Of a DNA stretch of 64,000 bases, positions 23,659-33,732 are shown in pieces. Origin of the DNA: Amycolatopsis thermophila (GTDB lineage Bacteria > Actinomycetota > Actinomycetes > Mycobacteriales > Pseudonocardiaceae); NCBI RefSeq assembly GCF_030814215.1, contig NZ_JAUSUT010000001.1, forward strand, positions 4,836,001 to 4,900,000, given 5' to 3'. Position numbers and translations under genes: made by a program. The notes beneath the pieces were generated by a model. The model did not search any database. It was not told where the DNA came from and saw nothing but the letters and a program-made list of their open reading frames with translations. Numbering within the stretch: position 1 is the stretch's first letter; every line of letters begins with the position of its first letter.

Positions 23659-24870
23659 GTGAGCGTGGTGACCGCGTCTAATCGCAGGCTGTTCACTTCG
23701 GAGTCGGTGACCGAGGGGCACCCCGACAAGATCTGTGACGCCATCAGCGACTCGATCCTGGACGCCCTCCTGGCCAAGGACCCGCGCTCCCGCGTCGCGG
23801 TGGAGACGATGATCACCACCGGCCAGGTGCACGTCGCCGGTGAGGTGACCACCGAGGCCTACGCCGACATCCCGACGATCGTGCGCGAGCGGATCCTCGA
23901 GATCGGCTACGACTCCTCCGCCAAGGGCTTCGACGGCAACTCCTGCGGCGTGAACGTCGCCATCGGATCGCAGTCGCCGGACATCGCCCAGGGCGTGGAC
24001 ACCGCGTACGAGTCGCGCGTGGAGAACGCGATCGACGAGATCGACCGGCAGGGCGCCGGCGACCAGGGCCTGATGTTCGGCTACGCCTGCTCCGACACGC
24101 CCGAGCTGATGCCGCTGCCCATCGCGCTGGCCCACCGCCTGTCCCGCCGGCTGGCCCGCGTGCGCAAGGACGGCGTCCTGCCCTACCTGCGGCCGGACGG
24201 CAAGACCCAGGTCACCATCGAGTACGCCGGCGACCAGCCGGTGCGGCTGGACACCGTCGTGGTGTCCACCCAGCACGCCGACGGAATCGACCTGGACACG
24301 ATGCTCGGCGTCGACGTGCGCGAGCAGGTCGTGATGCCCGAGGTGAACGAGCTCGACCTCGACCACACCGACGTGAAACTGCTGGTCAACCCGACCGGCC
24401 GGTTCGTCATCGGCGGCCCGATGGGCGACGCGGGCCTGACCGGCCGCAAGATCATCGTCGACACCTACGGCGGCATGGCCCGCCACGGCGGTGGCGCGTT
24501 CTCCGGCAAGGACCCGTCGAAGGTGGACCGCTCCGCCGCGTACGCGATGCGCTGGGTCGCCAAGAACGTCGTCGCCGCGGGCCTGGCCGGGCGGATCGAG
24601 GTGCAGGTCGCCTACGCGATCGGCAAGGCCTCGCCGGTCGGCCTGTTCGTGGAGACCTTCGGCACCGAGACCGTCGACCCGGCCAAGATCCAGGCCGCGA
24701 TCACCGAGGTGTTCGACCTGCGCCCGGCCGCGATCATCCGCGACCTGGACCTGCTGCATCCGATCTACGCCGCGACCGCCGCGTACGGCCACTTCGGCCG
24801 CACCGACGTCAAGCTGCCCTGGGAGAACACCGACCGCGCCGACGCGCTGCGGTCCCTCGCCGGGGCCTGA
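23659..24870 (+). CDS. metK: S-adenosylmethionine synthetase
   Basis: A 403-residue enzyme that makes SAM from methionine and ATP. Signatures are [17 protein letters not shown] at the N-terminus, [13 protein letters not shown] in the middle and [19 protein letters not shown] near residue 275. It starts at a GTG (another in-frame GTG follows three codons later). A GGAGGGA ribosome-binding stretch lies about 23 nt upstream, so an alternative upstream initiation cannot be excluded. Confidence 0.98.
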   Translation: MSVVTASNRRLFTSESVTEGHPDKICDAISDSILDALLAKDPRSRVAVETMITTGQVHVAGEVTTEAYADIPTIVRERILEIGYDSSAKGFDGNSCGVNVAIGSQSPDIAQGVDTAYESRVENAIDEIDRQGAGDQGLMFGYACSDTPELMPLPIALAHRLSRRLARVRKDGVLPYLRPDGKTQVTIEYAGDQPVRLDTVVVSTQHADGIDLDTMLGVDVREQVVMPEVNELDLDHTDVKLLVNPTGRFVIGGPMGDAGLTGRKIIVDTYGGMARHGGGAFSGKDPSKVDRSAAYAMRWVAKNVVAAGLAGRIEVQVAYAIGKASPVGLFVETFGTETVDPAKIQAAITEVFDLRPAAIIRDLDLLHPIYAATAAYGHFGRTDVKLPWENTDRADALRSLAGA

Positions 24871-24904
24871 GCCGTCCCGCGCGCGTCTGGTAGAGAAAGC
24901 AAGC

Positions 24905-26974
24905 GTGACCTCTTCCGACGCGCTCTGGGACCTGCCCGCCGCCGCGCCTCCCCGGCGCGCCGCGGCGAAGCGGCCCGTGTCCCGGAAGGGGCAGCAGAAG
25001 CCGGCCGAGCGCGACCCGATCGCGCGCATCGTCGTGGACGTGCCGCTGGCGCACCTGGACCGCACCTTCGACTACCAGGTGCCGGACAAGCTCGACGCCG
25101 ACGCGGTGCCCGGCTGCCGGGTGCGGGTGCGGTTCGCCGGGCAGCTCGTCGACGGGTTCCTCGTCGAGCGCGCCGCCACCACCGAGCACAAGGGGCGCCT
25201 GGCGTTCCTGGAACGGGTCACCTCGCCCGAGCCGGTGCTGTCGCCGACCCTGCACGCGCTCGCCCGGCGCGTGGCCGACCACTACGGCGGCACGCTGATG
25301 GACGTGCTGCGGCTGGCGATCCCGCCGCGGCACGCGAAGGCCGAGTCCGAGCCGCCGCGCGATCCGGTGCGGGTGAGCCAGGCGCCGCCGGCGCAGGCGT
25401 GGCAGCGCTACCAGTTCGGCGGGTCGTTCACCGACGCGGTGCGGGCCGGGCGGCAGGCGCACGCCGTGTGGCAGGCGCTGCCGGGGGAGGACTGGCCGGC
25501 GCGGCTGGCCGAGCTGGCCGGGCTCGCGGCGGCGTCCGGCCGGGGTGCCCTGCTGGTGGTGCCGGACCACCGTGACCTGACTCGGCTGCACGACGCTTGC
25601 GCCCGGGTGGCGGGCGCCGACGCCGTGGTCGCGTTGTCCGCCGACACCGGGCCGGCCGAACGGTACCGGCGCTGGCTGGCGGTGTCACGCGGCTCGGTGC
25701 CGATCGTGGTCGGGACACGTGCGGCGATGTTCGCGCCGGTGGCCGACCCCGGGCTGTTCGTGGTGTGGGACGACGGCGACGACCTGCACGTCGACCCGCA
25801 CATGCCCTACCCGCAGGTGCGGGACGTGCTGGCGTTGCGCGCGCACGCGCAGGGCGCGTCGTTCGTGGCCGGCGGTTTCGCCCGGTCGGCGGAGGCGCAG
25901 CTGCTGGTCGAGACGCGGTGGGCGCACCCGGTCACCGGGTCGCGGGACGAGCTGCGGAAGGCGGCGCCGCGGGTGACGCCGGTCGGCGAGGACTTCGACG
26001 TGGCGCGCGACGAGGCGGCGCGTGTGGCGCGGTTGCCGTCGGTGGCGTTCGAGGCCGCGCGGCAGTCCCTCGCGGCCGGGGCGCCGGTGCTGGTTCAGGT
26101 GCCGCGACGCGGTTACGTGCCCGCGCTGGCGTGTGCCCGGTGCCGGACCCCCGCCCACTGCCGCCGGTGCGCCGGGCCGCTGGGGTTGCCGGGCGGGGCG
26201 GGTGCCGACGTGGCCCATCCGCCGAGCTGCCGCTGGTGCGGGACGCCCGAGGCGCACTTCCGGTGCCCGGCCTGTGGTTCGGCGCGGCTGCGGGCGGTCG
26301 TCGTCGGCGCGAAGCGGACGGCGGAGGAGCTGGGCCGGGCCTTCCCGGGGACGCCGGTGCGCACCTCGGGCGCCCGCGAAGTGCTGGCGACCGTGCCCGG
26401 GCGGCCGGCGCTGGTCGTCTCGACACCGGGAGCCGAGCCGGTCGCCGAGGGCGGGTACGGCGCGGCGCTGCTGCTGGACGGCTGGGCGTTGCTGGGCAGG
26501 CAGGACCTGCGCGCGGCCGAGGAGACGCTGCGCCGGTGGATGACGGCGGCGGCGCTGGTGCGGCCCGCCTCGGCCGGCGGGCGGGTGATCGTGGGCGCGG
26601 AGGCTCCGCTGGCGCCGGTGCAGGCACTGGTCCGGTGGGACCCGGCCTGGCACGCCGAACGGGAGCTGTCCGAGCGGCGCGAGCTGGGGTTCCCGCCGGC
26701 GGTGCGGATGGCCAGCGTCGAAGGGTCGCCGGAGGCGGTGGCGGCGCTGCTGGAGGAGGCGGACCTGCCCGGGTCTGCGGAGGTCCTGGGCCCGGTGCCG
26801 CTGACCGAGCCCGACGAGGAGGGCCGGTCCGAACGGGAGCGGTCGCTGATCCGCGTGCCGCGCGGTGACGGCCGTGCCCTGGCCACCTGCCTCGCCGCCG
26901 CCCAGGCGACGCGGGCGGCGCGCAAGGAACAGGACGCCGTGCGGATCCAGCTGGACCCGCTGGCGTTGATCTGA
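24905..26974 (+). CDS. priA: Primosomal protein N' (PriA), helicase motifs degenerate
   Basis: A 689-residue homologue of the replication-restart protein PriA. The N-terminal 3'-DNA-binding domain is present (RIVVDVPLAHLDRTFDYQVPD, GCRVRVRFAGQLVDGFLVER), and so is the zinc region with four C-x2-C pairs (CARCRTPAHCRRC and, after a spacer, CRWCGTPEAHFRCPAC). The helicase core is decayed: no GxxxxGK[ST] Walker A is seen where expected, and the DEEH box is replaced by VWDDGDD. This matches the known state of mycobacterial PriA, which is thought to lack helicase activity and to act as a loading scaffold. The start is GTG. Confidence 0.93.
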   Translation: MTSSDALWDLPAAAPPRRAAAKRPVSRKGQQKPAERDPIARIVVDVPLAHLDRTFDYQVPDKLDADAVPGCRVRVRFAGQLVDGFLVERAATTEHKGRLAFLERVTSPEPVLSPTLHALARRVADHYGGTLMDVLRLAIPPRHAKAESEPPRDPVRVSQAPPAQAWQRYQFGGSFTDAVRAGRQAHAVWQALPGEDWPARLAELAGLAAASGRGALLVVPDHRDLTRLHDACARVAGADAVVALSADTGPAERYRRWLAVSRGSVPIVVGTRAAMFAPVADPGLFVVWDDGDDLHVDPHMPYPQVRDVLALRAHAQGASFVAGGFARSAEAQLLVETRWAHPVTGSRDELRKAAPRVTPVGEDFDVARDEAARVARLPSVAFEAARQSLAAGAPVLVQVPRRGYVPALACARCRTPAHCRRCAGPLGLPGGAGADVAHPPSCRWCGTPEAHFRCPACGSARLRAVVVGAKRTAEELGRAFPGTPVRTSGAREVLATVPGRPALVVSTPGAEPVAEGGYGAALLLDGWALLGRQDLRAAEETLRRWMTAAALVRPASAGGRVIVGAEAPLAPVQALVRWDPAWHAERELSERRELGFPPAVRMASVEGSPEAVAALLEEADLPGSAEVLGPVPLTEPDEEGRSERERSLIRVPRGDGRALATCLAAAQATRAARKEQDAVRIQLDPLALI

Positions 26975-26976
26975 GC

Positions 26977-27510
26977 TCAGCGGCGCAGCGTGTACAACGC
27001 CGCGGCGAACAGCGCGACCCCGGACAGCACGCCGGACACCAGACCGATCACCGCGGCGCCCGCGCCGGACGCCCGGAGCGCGAACCCCGCCACGCCGAGC
27101 GCGGTCTGCGTCCAGCCGAGCGTCCGGAACCGCCCGAGCCGGAACGCCCAGCCCATCGCCACGAAGTGCACGCCCACCACCACGGCGATCCACGCGACGC
27201 CGACCTCGCCGTGCCCGAGCACGCCGTTGATGACGTACAGCCCGGCGAACAGCGCCACCACCTCGGCGGCGACGATCACCCAGAACCGGTTGCGGTCGAA
27301 GAAGGTCGTACCCGCGCCGCCCTCGGGTTTCCCGCGTCGCAGCAGCAGCACGAGCAGCACCGCCGCCACCACCGCTCCGGCGATCCGCACCACGAGGGGC
27401 CACGGCGCGGCCAGGCCGCCGCTGTTGACGAAGACGAACACGAGCCCGAACACGATGGCGATGAGGGAGCCGATCGCCTCGCCAGCGCTGATCCTGGTCA
27501 CGGTGATCAT
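26977..27510 (-). CDS. Hypothetical multi-pass membrane protein
   Basis: A 177-residue protein with about five or six hydrophobic segments (near residues 11-30, 37-58, 78-97, 105-125, 130-150 and 152-172) and short charged loops (LRRGKPEGGAGTTFFDRNRF). No motif or family was recognised. It converges on priA with only 2 bp between the stop codons, and its start faces the ggt gene about 50 bp away, so the two share a divergent promoter region. It may be a small channel or transporter-like protein; the function is unknown. Confidence 0.7.
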   Translation of the reverse strand: MITVTRISAGEAIGSLIAIVFGLVFVFVNSGGLAAPWPLVVRIAGAVVAAVLLVLLLRRGKPEGGAGTTFFDRNRFWVIVAAEVVALFAGLYVINGVLGHGEVGVAWIAVVVGVHFVAMGWAFRLGRFRTLGWTQTALGVAGFALRASGAGAAVIGLVSGVLSGVALFAAALYTLRR

Positions 27511-27561
27511 CCTGCCCGGTTCGGGTTGAGGGCGTGGGCGGAACGCGGAAGACTCCGGGAA

Positions 27562-29256
27562 ATGCGGACTCTGCGTGGCGTTCCGGTTCTCCTGAGTGCT
27601 CTCCTGCTCGTCCCCGGCGTGGCGCAGGCGGACCAGGCACCGCCGAAACAGCCCGTCGCGACCGGGTTCGGCGGAGCGGTCGCCAGCATCGACGCCGACG
27701 CCACCGCGATCGGCACCCAGGTCCTGCGCGAGGGCGGCAACGCCGTCGACGCGGCCGTAGCCACCGCCGCGGCGCTCGGCGTCACCGACCCGTTCTCCGC
27801 GGGCATCGGCGGCGGCGGGTTCTTCGTCTACTTCGACGCCCGCACCGGCCGGGTCCACACCCTCGACGGCCGCGAGACCGCGCCCGCGTCGGCGGACGAA
27901 AACCTCTTCGTCGAGAACGGGCAGGCCCTCCCGTTCGACGAGGCCGTCACCAGCGGGCTGTCCGTCGGTGTCCCCGGCACGCCCGCGACGTGGCAGGACG
28001 CGCTGCGCGCGTGGGGCACCCGCTCGCTGAGCCAGATGCTGCGCCCCGCGGCGCGCCTGGCCCGGGACGGGTTCACGGTGGACCAGACCTTCGCCGACCA
28101 GATCACCGGCAACGCTGAGCGGTTCTCGGCGTTCCCCAGCACCCGGTCGCTGTACCTGCCCGGCGGCGCGCCGCCCGCGGTGGGCAGCACGTTCACCAAC
28201 CCGGACCTGGCCGACACCTACGACACGCTCGCGAACCAGGGCGCCGGCGCGCTCTACCGCGGCCCGATCGCGGACGAGATCGCCGCCTACCGCACGATCG
28301 AGCGCGAACCCACGCACACCCGGCACCGCGGCCTGGACGTCTACGGCATGCCGGCGCCGTCCTCCGGCGGGCTCACCGTCGGCGAGGCGCTCAACATCCT
28401 GGAGGACTTCGACGTCTCGCACTTCAGCGAGGCCGACTACCTGCACCACTTCCTGGAGGCGAGCCGTCTCGCCTTCGCCGACCGCAACCGGTGGATCGGC
28501 GACCCGGCGTTCGTGGACGTGCCGTCGCGGGACCTGCTCAGCCGGCCCTTCGCCGACAGCCGCGCCTGCCTGATCGACCCGAACCGGGCCGCGACCGGGA
28601 CCGTCGCCGCCGGCGACCCGCGCCACCCGCGGCCGTGCGCCGCGGGGCCCGCCGCGCCGACGCCGTACGAGGGCGAGAACACCACGCACCTGACCGTCGC
28701 CGACCGGTGGGGCAACGTCGTCGCCTACACGCTCACCATCGAGCAGGAGGGCGGCAGCGGCATGGTGGTGCCCGGGCGGGGCTTCCTGCTGAACAACGAG
28801 CTGACCGACTTCTCCTTCACGCCGGTCACCCCGGGGGTGCCCGACCCGAACCTGCCCGGCCCGGGCAAGCGGCCGCGGTCGTCGATGGCGCCGACGATCG
28901 TGCTCGAGCACGGCAAGCCGCTGCTGGCCGCGGGCTCGCCGGGCGGGGCGTCGATCATCACCACCGTGCTGCAGGTGCTGCTCGGCCGCCTCGACCGGGG
29001 TCTTTCGCTGGAAGAGGCCATCGCCGCGCCGCGGGCCTCCCAGCGCAACTCCGGCCCCGCGCAGGTCGAACCGGCCTTCCTCGCGCTGCGCGAGTCGTCC
29101 GACCTGCAGCGACGCGGGCAGCTCTTCTCGTCCACGCCGGCGGAGATCGGAGCCGCGACGGGGGTCGAGCACCTGCCGGACGGCCGGTGGCTGGCCGCGG
29201 CGGAGCCGGTGCGCCGCGGCGGGGGAGCGGCGCAGGTGGTGCACCCGGTGCCGTGA
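27562..29256 (+). CDS. ggt: Gamma-glutamyltransferase, exported
   Basis: A 564-residue N-terminal-nucleophile hydrolase that cleaves gamma-glutamyl bonds of glutathione-like compounds and transfers the glutamyl group. A Sec signal peptide covers residues 1-24 (VLLSALLLVPGVAQA). The proenzyme is expected to cut itself before T374 in ENTTHLTVAD, giving large and small subunits. GIGGGGFFVYFDARTG, the LDGRETAP arginine and the small-subunit GSPGGASIITTVLQV oxyanion region are all present. It starts at an ATG with GGGAAATG context. Remnants resembling its 3' end are repeated downstream. Confidence 0.95.
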   Translation: MRTLRGVPVLLSALLLVPGVAQADQAPPKQPVATGFGGAVASIDADATAIGTQVLREGGNAVDAAVATAAALGVTDPFSAGIGGGGFFVYFDARTGRVHTLDGRETAPASADENLFVENGQALPFDEAVTSGLSVGVPGTPATWQDALRAWGTRSLSQMLRPAARLARDGFTVDQTFADQITGNAERFSAFPSTRSLYLPGGAPPAVGSTFTNPDLADTYDTLANQGAGALYRGPIADEIAAYRTIEREPTHTRHRGLDVYGMPAPSSGGLTVGEALNILEDFDVSHFSEADYLHHFLEASRLAFADRNRWIGDPAFVDVPSRDLLSRPFADSRACLIDPNRAATGTVAAGDPRHPRPCAAGPAAPTPYEGENTTHLTVADRWGNVVAYTLTIEQEGGSGMVVPGRGFLLNNELTDFSFTPVTPGVPDPNLPGPGKRPRSSMAPTIVLEHGKPLLAAGSPGGASIITTVLQVLLGRLDRGLSLEEAIAAPRASQRNSGPAQVEPAFLALRESSDLQRRGQLFSSTPAEIGAATGVEHLPDGRWLAAAEPVRRGGGAAQVVHPVP

Positions 29257-29456
29257 TCCGCCCGGGGCGCTGGTCGGGGTGGTGCGCCTGCCGGACGTCG
29301 CTCGGGCGTCTGCCACATGGTGGTGCGCCTGCCGGACCGCGGTGCGCTGTCCGGGGAGGAGTGGCGTGGCGTGACGGGAGAGCGGGTGCAGGTGGCGCTC
29401 GTGGTGCCGTGATCCGCCCGGGCGGCGCGCCGTGGCCGGTCACTAGACTGGCTCCG
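29257..29456. other. Intergenic region with a partial repeat of the ggt 3' end
   Basis: The 20-bp sequence GGTGCCGTGATCCGCCCGGG at the ggt stop (29247-29266) recurs exactly at 29403-29422, 156 bp later, with weaker similarity just upstream of each copy. GTGCGCCTGCCGGAC is present twice (29282-29296 and 29323-29337), and a related sequence follows whiA at 42281. No gene is supported; the fmt -10 box lies at the right end. Confidence 0.7.
29444..29449 (+). promoter_or_regulatory. Putative -10 box of the fmt operon
   Basis: TAGACT ends 8 nt before an ATG at 29457 that opens a 12-codon leader ORF; a leaderless transcript start at that ATG is likely. Confidence 0.5.
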
Positions 29457-29495
29457 ATGCCCATCCAGTCCACACCCGCCGCCGAGGTGCGTTGA
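29457..29495 (+). CDS. Possible 12-codon leaderless upstream ORF of fmt
   Basis: [12 protein letters not shown] followed by TGA, whose last base is the first base of the fmt ATG (TGATG). The ORF begins 8 nt after a TAGACT -10 box and ends exactly at the fmt start, and fmt itself has only GAGGTG before it. This fits a leaderless upstream ORF that delivers ribosomes to fmt by coupling. No proteomic evidence is visible, and the peptide itself may be unimportant. Confidence 0.35.
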   Translation: MPIQSTPAAEVR

Positions 29496-30421
29496 TGCGT
29501 CTCGTGTTCGCCGGTACCCCCGAACCCGCCGTGCCCTCGCTGCAGGCGCTCCTCGACTCGCCGCGGCACGAGGTCGTCGCCGTCGTCACACGGCCCGACG
29601 CCCCCGCCGGCCGGGGGCGCAAGCTCCTGCGCTCGCCGGTCGGCGCGCTCGCCGACGAGCACGGCATCGAGGTGCTCACCCCGCCCAAGGCCGGCGACCC
29701 CGACTTCCTGGCCCGGCTGGCCGAACTCGCCCCCGACGCGTGCCCCGTCGTCGCCTACGGGGCGCTCCTGCCGCAGCGCGCCTTGGACATCCCGCCGCGG
29801 GGCTGGATCAACCTGCACTTCTCGCTGCTGCCCGCGTGGCGCGGCGCCGCCCCCGTGCAGGCCGCCATCCGCGCCGGCGACGAGATCACCGGCGCGTCCA
29901 CCTTCCGCATCGTCAAGGAACTCGACGCCGGCCCGGTCTTCGGCGTCGTCACCGAAAAGATCGCCGACACCGACACCGCCGGCGCGCTCCTGGAACGCCT
30001 CTCGGTCTCCGGCGCCCGCCTCCTGGTGTCCACTTTGGACGGCATCGAGGACGGCGAGGTCCAGGCCGTGCCCCAGCCCGCCGACGGCGTCACCTACGCA
30101 CCCAAGGTCACCGTCGACGACGCCCGCGTCACGTTCACCGACCCGGCCGCCGCCGTCGACCGGCTCGTCCGGTCGGTCACCCCAGAACCCGGCGCCTGGA
30201 CGGAGTTCCGCGGCGAGCGCCTCAAGCTCGGCCCGGTCACCGTCGTCGACGAACCCGCGCTCGAGCCCGGCGAACTGCGCGTCGAGCGCAAGCGCGTCCT
30301 GGCCGGCACGGCGACGAAACCGGTGCGGCTGGGCGAGGTCCAGGCACAGGGCAAGAAACGCATGGCGGCCACGGACTGGGCCCGCGGCACCCGCATCGAG
30401 CAAGGAGAACGGCTGTCATGA
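29495..30421 (+). CDS. fmt: Methionyl-tRNA formyltransferase
   Basis: A 308-residue enzyme that formylates initiator Met-tRNA with 10-formyl-THF. The N-terminal domain has [15 protein letters not shown] and the catalytic segment [16 protein letters not shown] (Asn, His and the SLLP loop), with the catalytic Asp further on. The C-terminal OB-like tRNA-binding domain starts near residue 205. The ATG at 29495 gives the usual N-terminus. It overlaps rsmB by 4 bp. Confidence 0.98.
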   Translation: MRLVFAGTPEPAVPSLQALLDSPRHEVVAVVTRPDAPAGRGRKLLRSPVGALADEHGIEVLTPPKAGDPDFLARLAELAPDACPVVAYGALLPQRALDIPPRGWINLHFSLLPAWRGAAPVQAAIRAGDEITGASTFRIVKELDAGPVFGVVTEKIADTDTAGALLERLSVSGARLLVSTLDGIEDGEVQAVPQPADGVTYAPKVTVDDARVTFTDPAAAVDRLVRSVTPEPGAWTEFRGERLKLGPVTVVDEPALEPGELRVERKRVLAGTATKPVRLGEVQAQGKKRMAATDWARGTRIEQGERLS

Positions 30422-31833
30422 ACGAGCGCAGGCCCTCACGGCCCCAGCGCGGCCGCCCGGCGCCCCGCAAGCAGGGCCCCCGCCGGCCGCCGGCCGAGGA
30501 CCCGGCGCGCCGCGTCGCGCTGGACGTGCTGCGCGCCGTCCGCCAGCGCGACGCCTACGCGAACCTGGTGCTGCCCGACATGCTGCGCCGTCGCCGCCTG
30601 TCCGGGCGGGACGCGGCGCTGGCCACCGAACTCGCCTACGGCGCCTCCCGCGCCCAGGGCATGCTCGACGCGATCATCGCGGCGTGCCTGGACCGCCCGC
30701 TCGACAAGGTCGACGGCCCGGTCCTGGACTGCCTGCGCCTGGGCGCCTACCAGCTGCTGCGCACCCGCATCCCCGAGCACGCCGCGGTCACCTCGACCGT
30801 CGACCTGGCGCGCGAGGACGCGGGCTCGCACGTCGCCGGGTTCGTCAACGCCGTCCTGCGCAAGATCTCCGAGCAGGACGAGGACGCCTGGATGGCGCAG
30901 CTGACGCCGGACCGCGACGCCGACCCGATCGGGCACCTGGCGATGCGCACCGCCCACCCGCGCTGGGTGGCGCGCGCGTTCGCCGAAGCCCTGGGCGACA
31001 AGGGTGACGACCTGCAGGCGGCACTCGAAGCCGACGACGCCCGCCCGGCCGTCCACCTGGCCGCCCGGCCCGGCGAGATCAGCGCCGACGAACTGGCCGC
31101 GATCACCGGCGGGGACGTCGCCCCGTACTCGCCCTACGGCGTGCACCTGCCCGCAGGCGCGGGCGACCCCGGTGACTCCGAGCCGATCCGCGAGCGCCTC
31201 GCCGTGGTGCAGGACGAGGGCAGCCAGCTGTGCGCCGTCGCGCTCACCCGCGTACCCCTGGACGGCCCCGACGAGCGCTGGCTCGACCTGTGCGCGGGAC
31301 CCGGCGGCAAGGCCGGCCTGCTCGGCGCGCTCGCCGCCACGCAGGGCGCGCACGTCGATGCCGTCGAACAGGCCCCGCACCGGGCGAAGCTCGTCGAGCA
31401 GACGACCGGGGGCCTGCCGGTCACCGTGCACGTCGCCGACGGCCGCGAGTCCGGCCTCGAACCCGGCTTCGACCGGGTGCTGGTCGACGCGCCGTGCAGC
31501 GGCCTCGGCGCGCTGCGGCGGCGCCCGGAGGCGCGCTGGCGGCGCAAGCCCTCCGACGTGCCGGACCTGACCAAGCTGCAGGGCGAACTGCTCACCGCGG
31601 CGTTGGACCTCACCCGCTCCGGCGGCGTGGTCGCCTACGTGGTCTGCTCGCCGCACCTGGCCGAGACCGAGGGCGTGGTCGGCGAGATCGCCCGCCGCAC
31701 CAAGGCCGCCGTGCTGGACGCGCGCGAGTTCTTCCCCGGTGTGCCGCAGCTGGGCGACGGGCCGTACGTGCAGCTGTGGCCGCACCGGCACGGCACGGAC
31801 GCCATGTTCTGCGCCGTGCTGCGCAAGCCGTGA
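30418..31833 (+). CDS. rsmB: 16S rRNA m5C967 methyltransferase RsmB
   Basis: A 471-residue SAM-dependent RNA methyltransferase. After a basic, Pro/Arg-rich head (1-35) comes a NusB-like RNA-binding domain ([48 protein letters not shown]). The Rossmann domain follows with [19 protein letters not shown] and two catalytic cysteines, in [20 protein letters not shown] and [15 protein letters not shown]. It sits between fmt and rpe, as in many actinobacteria, and overlaps both neighbours. Confidence 0.96.
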   Translation: MNERRPSRPQRGRPAPRKQGPRRPPAEDPARRVALDVLRAVRQRDAYANLVLPDMLRRRRLSGRDAALATELAYGASRAQGMLDAIIAACLDRPLDKVDGPVLDCLRLGAYQLLRTRIPEHAAVTSTVDLAREDAGSHVAGFVNAVLRKISEQDEDAWMAQLTPDRDADPIGHLAMRTAHPRWVARAFAEALGDKGDDLQAALEADDARPAVHLAARPGEISADELAAITGGDVAPYSPYGVHLPAGAGDPGDSEPIRERLAVVQDEGSQLCAVALTRVPLDGPDERWLDLCAGPGGKAGLLGALAATQGAHVDAVEQAPHRAKLVEQTTGGLPVTVHVADGRESGLEPGFDRVLVDAPCSGLGALRRRPEARWRRKPSDVPDLTKLQGELLTAALDLTRSGGVVAYVVCSPHLAETEGVVGEIARRTKAAVLDAREFFPGVPQLGDGPYVQLWPHRHGTDAMFCAVLRKP

Positions 31834-32339
31834 CGGTCCTCGGGCTGATCGGCAGCTCGTGCGGGGGACTGGACATCCGGTTCCGCACCGAGCTCGCCGC
31901 GCCGGCCGCCGCCCGCGGCTGGCGCCTGGCGATCACGCTGACCCCGACCGCGTGGCACTGGCTGGACGCGGCCGGCGAACTCGGCGGGCTGGCCGCGCTG
32001 ACCGACCTGCCCGTCCGGTCGGCGTCCCGGCTGCCCGCCGAACCGCGCCCGCACCCGGACCCGCCGGTGTTCCTGTTCGCCCCGGCCTCGGCGAACTCGG
32101 TCGCCAAGCTCGCGCTCGGCATCGCCGACAACCAGGCCCTCACCGTCCTCGGCGACGCCCTGGGCGACCCGGCGGTGACCATCGTCGTCGGCTACCAGGT
32201 GCAGGACAGCCGGTTCCGGCACCCGGCCTGGCGCCGGCACCTGGACACCCTGGCTGAGGCCGGCGTGCGGGTGCGGCGGCTGGAGTACGGCAAGCCCTGG
32301 TCGGACGTCCTGGACGTGCTGCCGGCGTCCACAGAGTGA
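31830..32339 (+). CDS. Flavoprotein of the HFCD (CoaC/UbiX-like) family
   Basis: A 169-residue protein with a single flavoprotein fold. Near the middle, [26 protein letters not shown] matches the PASANxxAKxxxGIADN flavin/active-site segment of phosphopantothenoylcysteine decarboxylase-like enzymes. The dedicated coaBC gene is at 22389, so this is a paralogue of unknown substrate. It begins at a GTG overlapping the rsmB stop by 4 bp and is likely in the same transcript. The N-terminus [15 protein letters not shown] differs from the GGIAAYK of true CoaC. Confidence 0.78.
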   Translation: MTVLGLIGSSCGGLDIRFRTELAAPAAARGWRLAITLTPTAWHWLDAAGELGGLAALTDLPVRSASRLPAEPRPHPDPPVFLFAPASANSVAKLALGIADNQALTVLGDALGDPAVTIVVGYQVQDSRFRHPAWRRHLDTLAEAGVRVRRLEYGKPWSDVLDVLPASTE

Positions 32340-32369
32340 GTGGCCCCCGGGCGGCGCGGACCCAGGATC

Positions 32370-32375
32370 TACACT
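32370..32375 (+). promoter_or_regulatory. Putative rpe -10 box
   Basis: TACACT lies 9 nt before the GTG at 32384 with no ribosome-binding site between, suggesting a second, near-leaderless promoter within the operon. Confidence 0.5.
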
Positions 32376-32383
32376 CCGTAACC

Positions 32384-33073
32384 GTGGCCCACCGACCTCT
32401 CATCGCGCCCAGCATCCTGTCCGCCGACTTCGCCCGTCTGGGCGAGGAGATCCACGCCATCGCCGGCACCGGCGACGCCCGGGCCGACTGGGTCCACGTC
32501 GACGTCATGGACAACCACTTCGTGCCCAACCTGACGCTGGGCCTGCCGGTGGTGCAGTCGCTGCTCAAGGTCACCGACGTCCCGCTGGACTGCCACCTGA
32601 TGATCGAGGACCCGGACCGGTGGGCCATCGGCTACGCCGAGGCGGGTGCCTACAACGTCACCGTGCACGTCGAGGCCGCGGCCGACCCGGTGATGCTGGC
32701 CAAGAACCTGCGCGCCGCGGGCGCCAGGGCCGGCCTGTCGATCAAGCCGGGCACCCCGCTCGAGGACCACCTCGAGACCCTCAAGCACTACGACACCCTG
32801 CTGGTGATGTCGGTCGAGCCGGGCTTCGGCGGCCAGTCGTTCATCCCGGACGTGCTGGAGAAGGTCCGCACCGCGCGCCGCCTGGTCGACACCGGGCACC
32901 TCAAGCTCGTCGTCGAGATCGACGGCGGCATCAACGCCGACACGATCGAGCAGGCGGCCGAGGCGGGCGTGGACTGCTTCGTCGCCGGCTCCGCCGTCTA
33001 CGGCGCCGAAGACCCCGGCAAGGCCGTCGCGGCCCTGCGTGACCGCGCCGCCCGCGTCGGCGCGGCGCACTGA
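32384..33073 (+). CDS. rpe: Ribulose-phosphate 3-epimerase
   Basis: A 229-residue TIM-barrel enzyme interconverting ribulose 5-phosphate and xylulose 5-phosphate in the pentose phosphate pathway. Motifs in order: [16 protein letters not shown] at the N-terminus, [13 protein letters not shown] with metal-binding residues, [21 protein letters not shown] and VEIDGGIN. An in-frame start 48 bp upstream exists but would add an unrelated head; the GTG at 32384 matches the family N-terminus and the promoter position. It feeds ribulose 5-phosphate to the adjacent riboflavin genes. Confidence 0.97.
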   Translation: MAHRPLIAPSILSADFARLGEEIHAIAGTGDARADWVHVDVMDNHFVPNLTLGLPVVQSLLKVTDVPLDCHLMIEDPDRWAIGYAEAGAYNVTVHVEAAADPVMLAKNLRAAGARAGLSIKPGTPLEDHLETLKHYDTLLVMSVEPGFGGQSFIPDVLEKVRTARRLVDTGHLKLVVEIDGGINADTIEQAAEAGVDCFVAGSAVYGAEDPGKAVAALRDRAARVGAAH

Positions 33074-33096
33074 CACCGACAAGGAGGCGCGCGCCA

Positions 33097-33732
33097 GTGT
33101 TCACCGGCATCGTGGAGGAACTCGGCGAGATCACGGCCGTCGAGCAGGTGCCCAACGCCGCGCGGCTCACCGTGCGGGGCCCCGTGGTCACCTCGGACGC
33201 CAAGCACGGCGACTCGATCGCCGTCAGCGGGGTGTGCCTGACCGTGGTCGACGTGTTCGGGTCCGAGTTCACCGTCGACGTGGTGCACGAGACGCTGCAG
33301 CGCTCGCGGCTGGCCAAGATCGCCGTCGGCGACCGGGTCAACCTGGAGCGGGCCACCGCCGTGGGCGACCGGCTCGGCGGGCACATCATGCAGGGCCACG
33401 TGGACGGCACCGGGGTGTTCCTGTCCCGCGACCAGGCCGGTCTCACCCGGTTCGCGCTGCCCGCGGGCCTGTCCCGCTACATCGTGGAAAAGGGCTCGAT
33501 CGCGGTCGACGGCATCTCCCTCACCGTGACGAGTGTGACGAACGACGAGTTCACCGTGGCGCTGATTCCGACCACACTGGAACTGACCACCCTCGGCCGT
33601 GCCGAGCCGGGTGATCTGGTGAACCTCGAGGTCGACGTGCTCGCCAAGTACGTGGAGAAGCTCGCGTCGCCGCATCTCCCCGGCCGCACGGAGGACACTG
33701 GAACCGGGGCCGGCACGGAGGAGGACGCGTGA
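33097..33732 (+). CDS. ribE: Riboflavin synthase, alpha subunit
   Basis: A 211-residue enzyme that dismutates two 6,7-dimethyl-8-ribityllumazines to riboflavin. It has two similar lumazine-binding halves: [12 protein letters not shown] at the start with GVCLTVVD, and [11 protein letters not shown] with [11 protein letters not shown] in the second. An AAGGAGG ribosome-binding site lies before the GTG. No FMN riboswitch fits in the 23-bp gap upstream. The order rpe-ribE-ribBA-ribH is a typical actinobacterial riboflavin operon; ribD/ribG is not in the window. Confidence 0.97.
   Translation: MFTGIVEELGEITAVEQVPNAARLTVRGPVVTSDAKHGDSIAVSGVCLTVVDVFGSEFTVDVVHETLQRSRLAKIAVGDRVNLERATAVGDRLGGHIMQGHVDGTGVFLSRDQAGLTRFALPAGLSRYIVEKGSIAVDGISLTVTSVTNDEFTVALIPTTLELTTLGRAEPGDLVNLEVDVLAKYVEKLASPHLPGRTEDTGTGAGTEEDA

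Noticed and set aside
33074-33096. FMN riboswitch upstream of ribE
   Set aside because: The gap is 23 bp; the RFN element needs over 100 nt.
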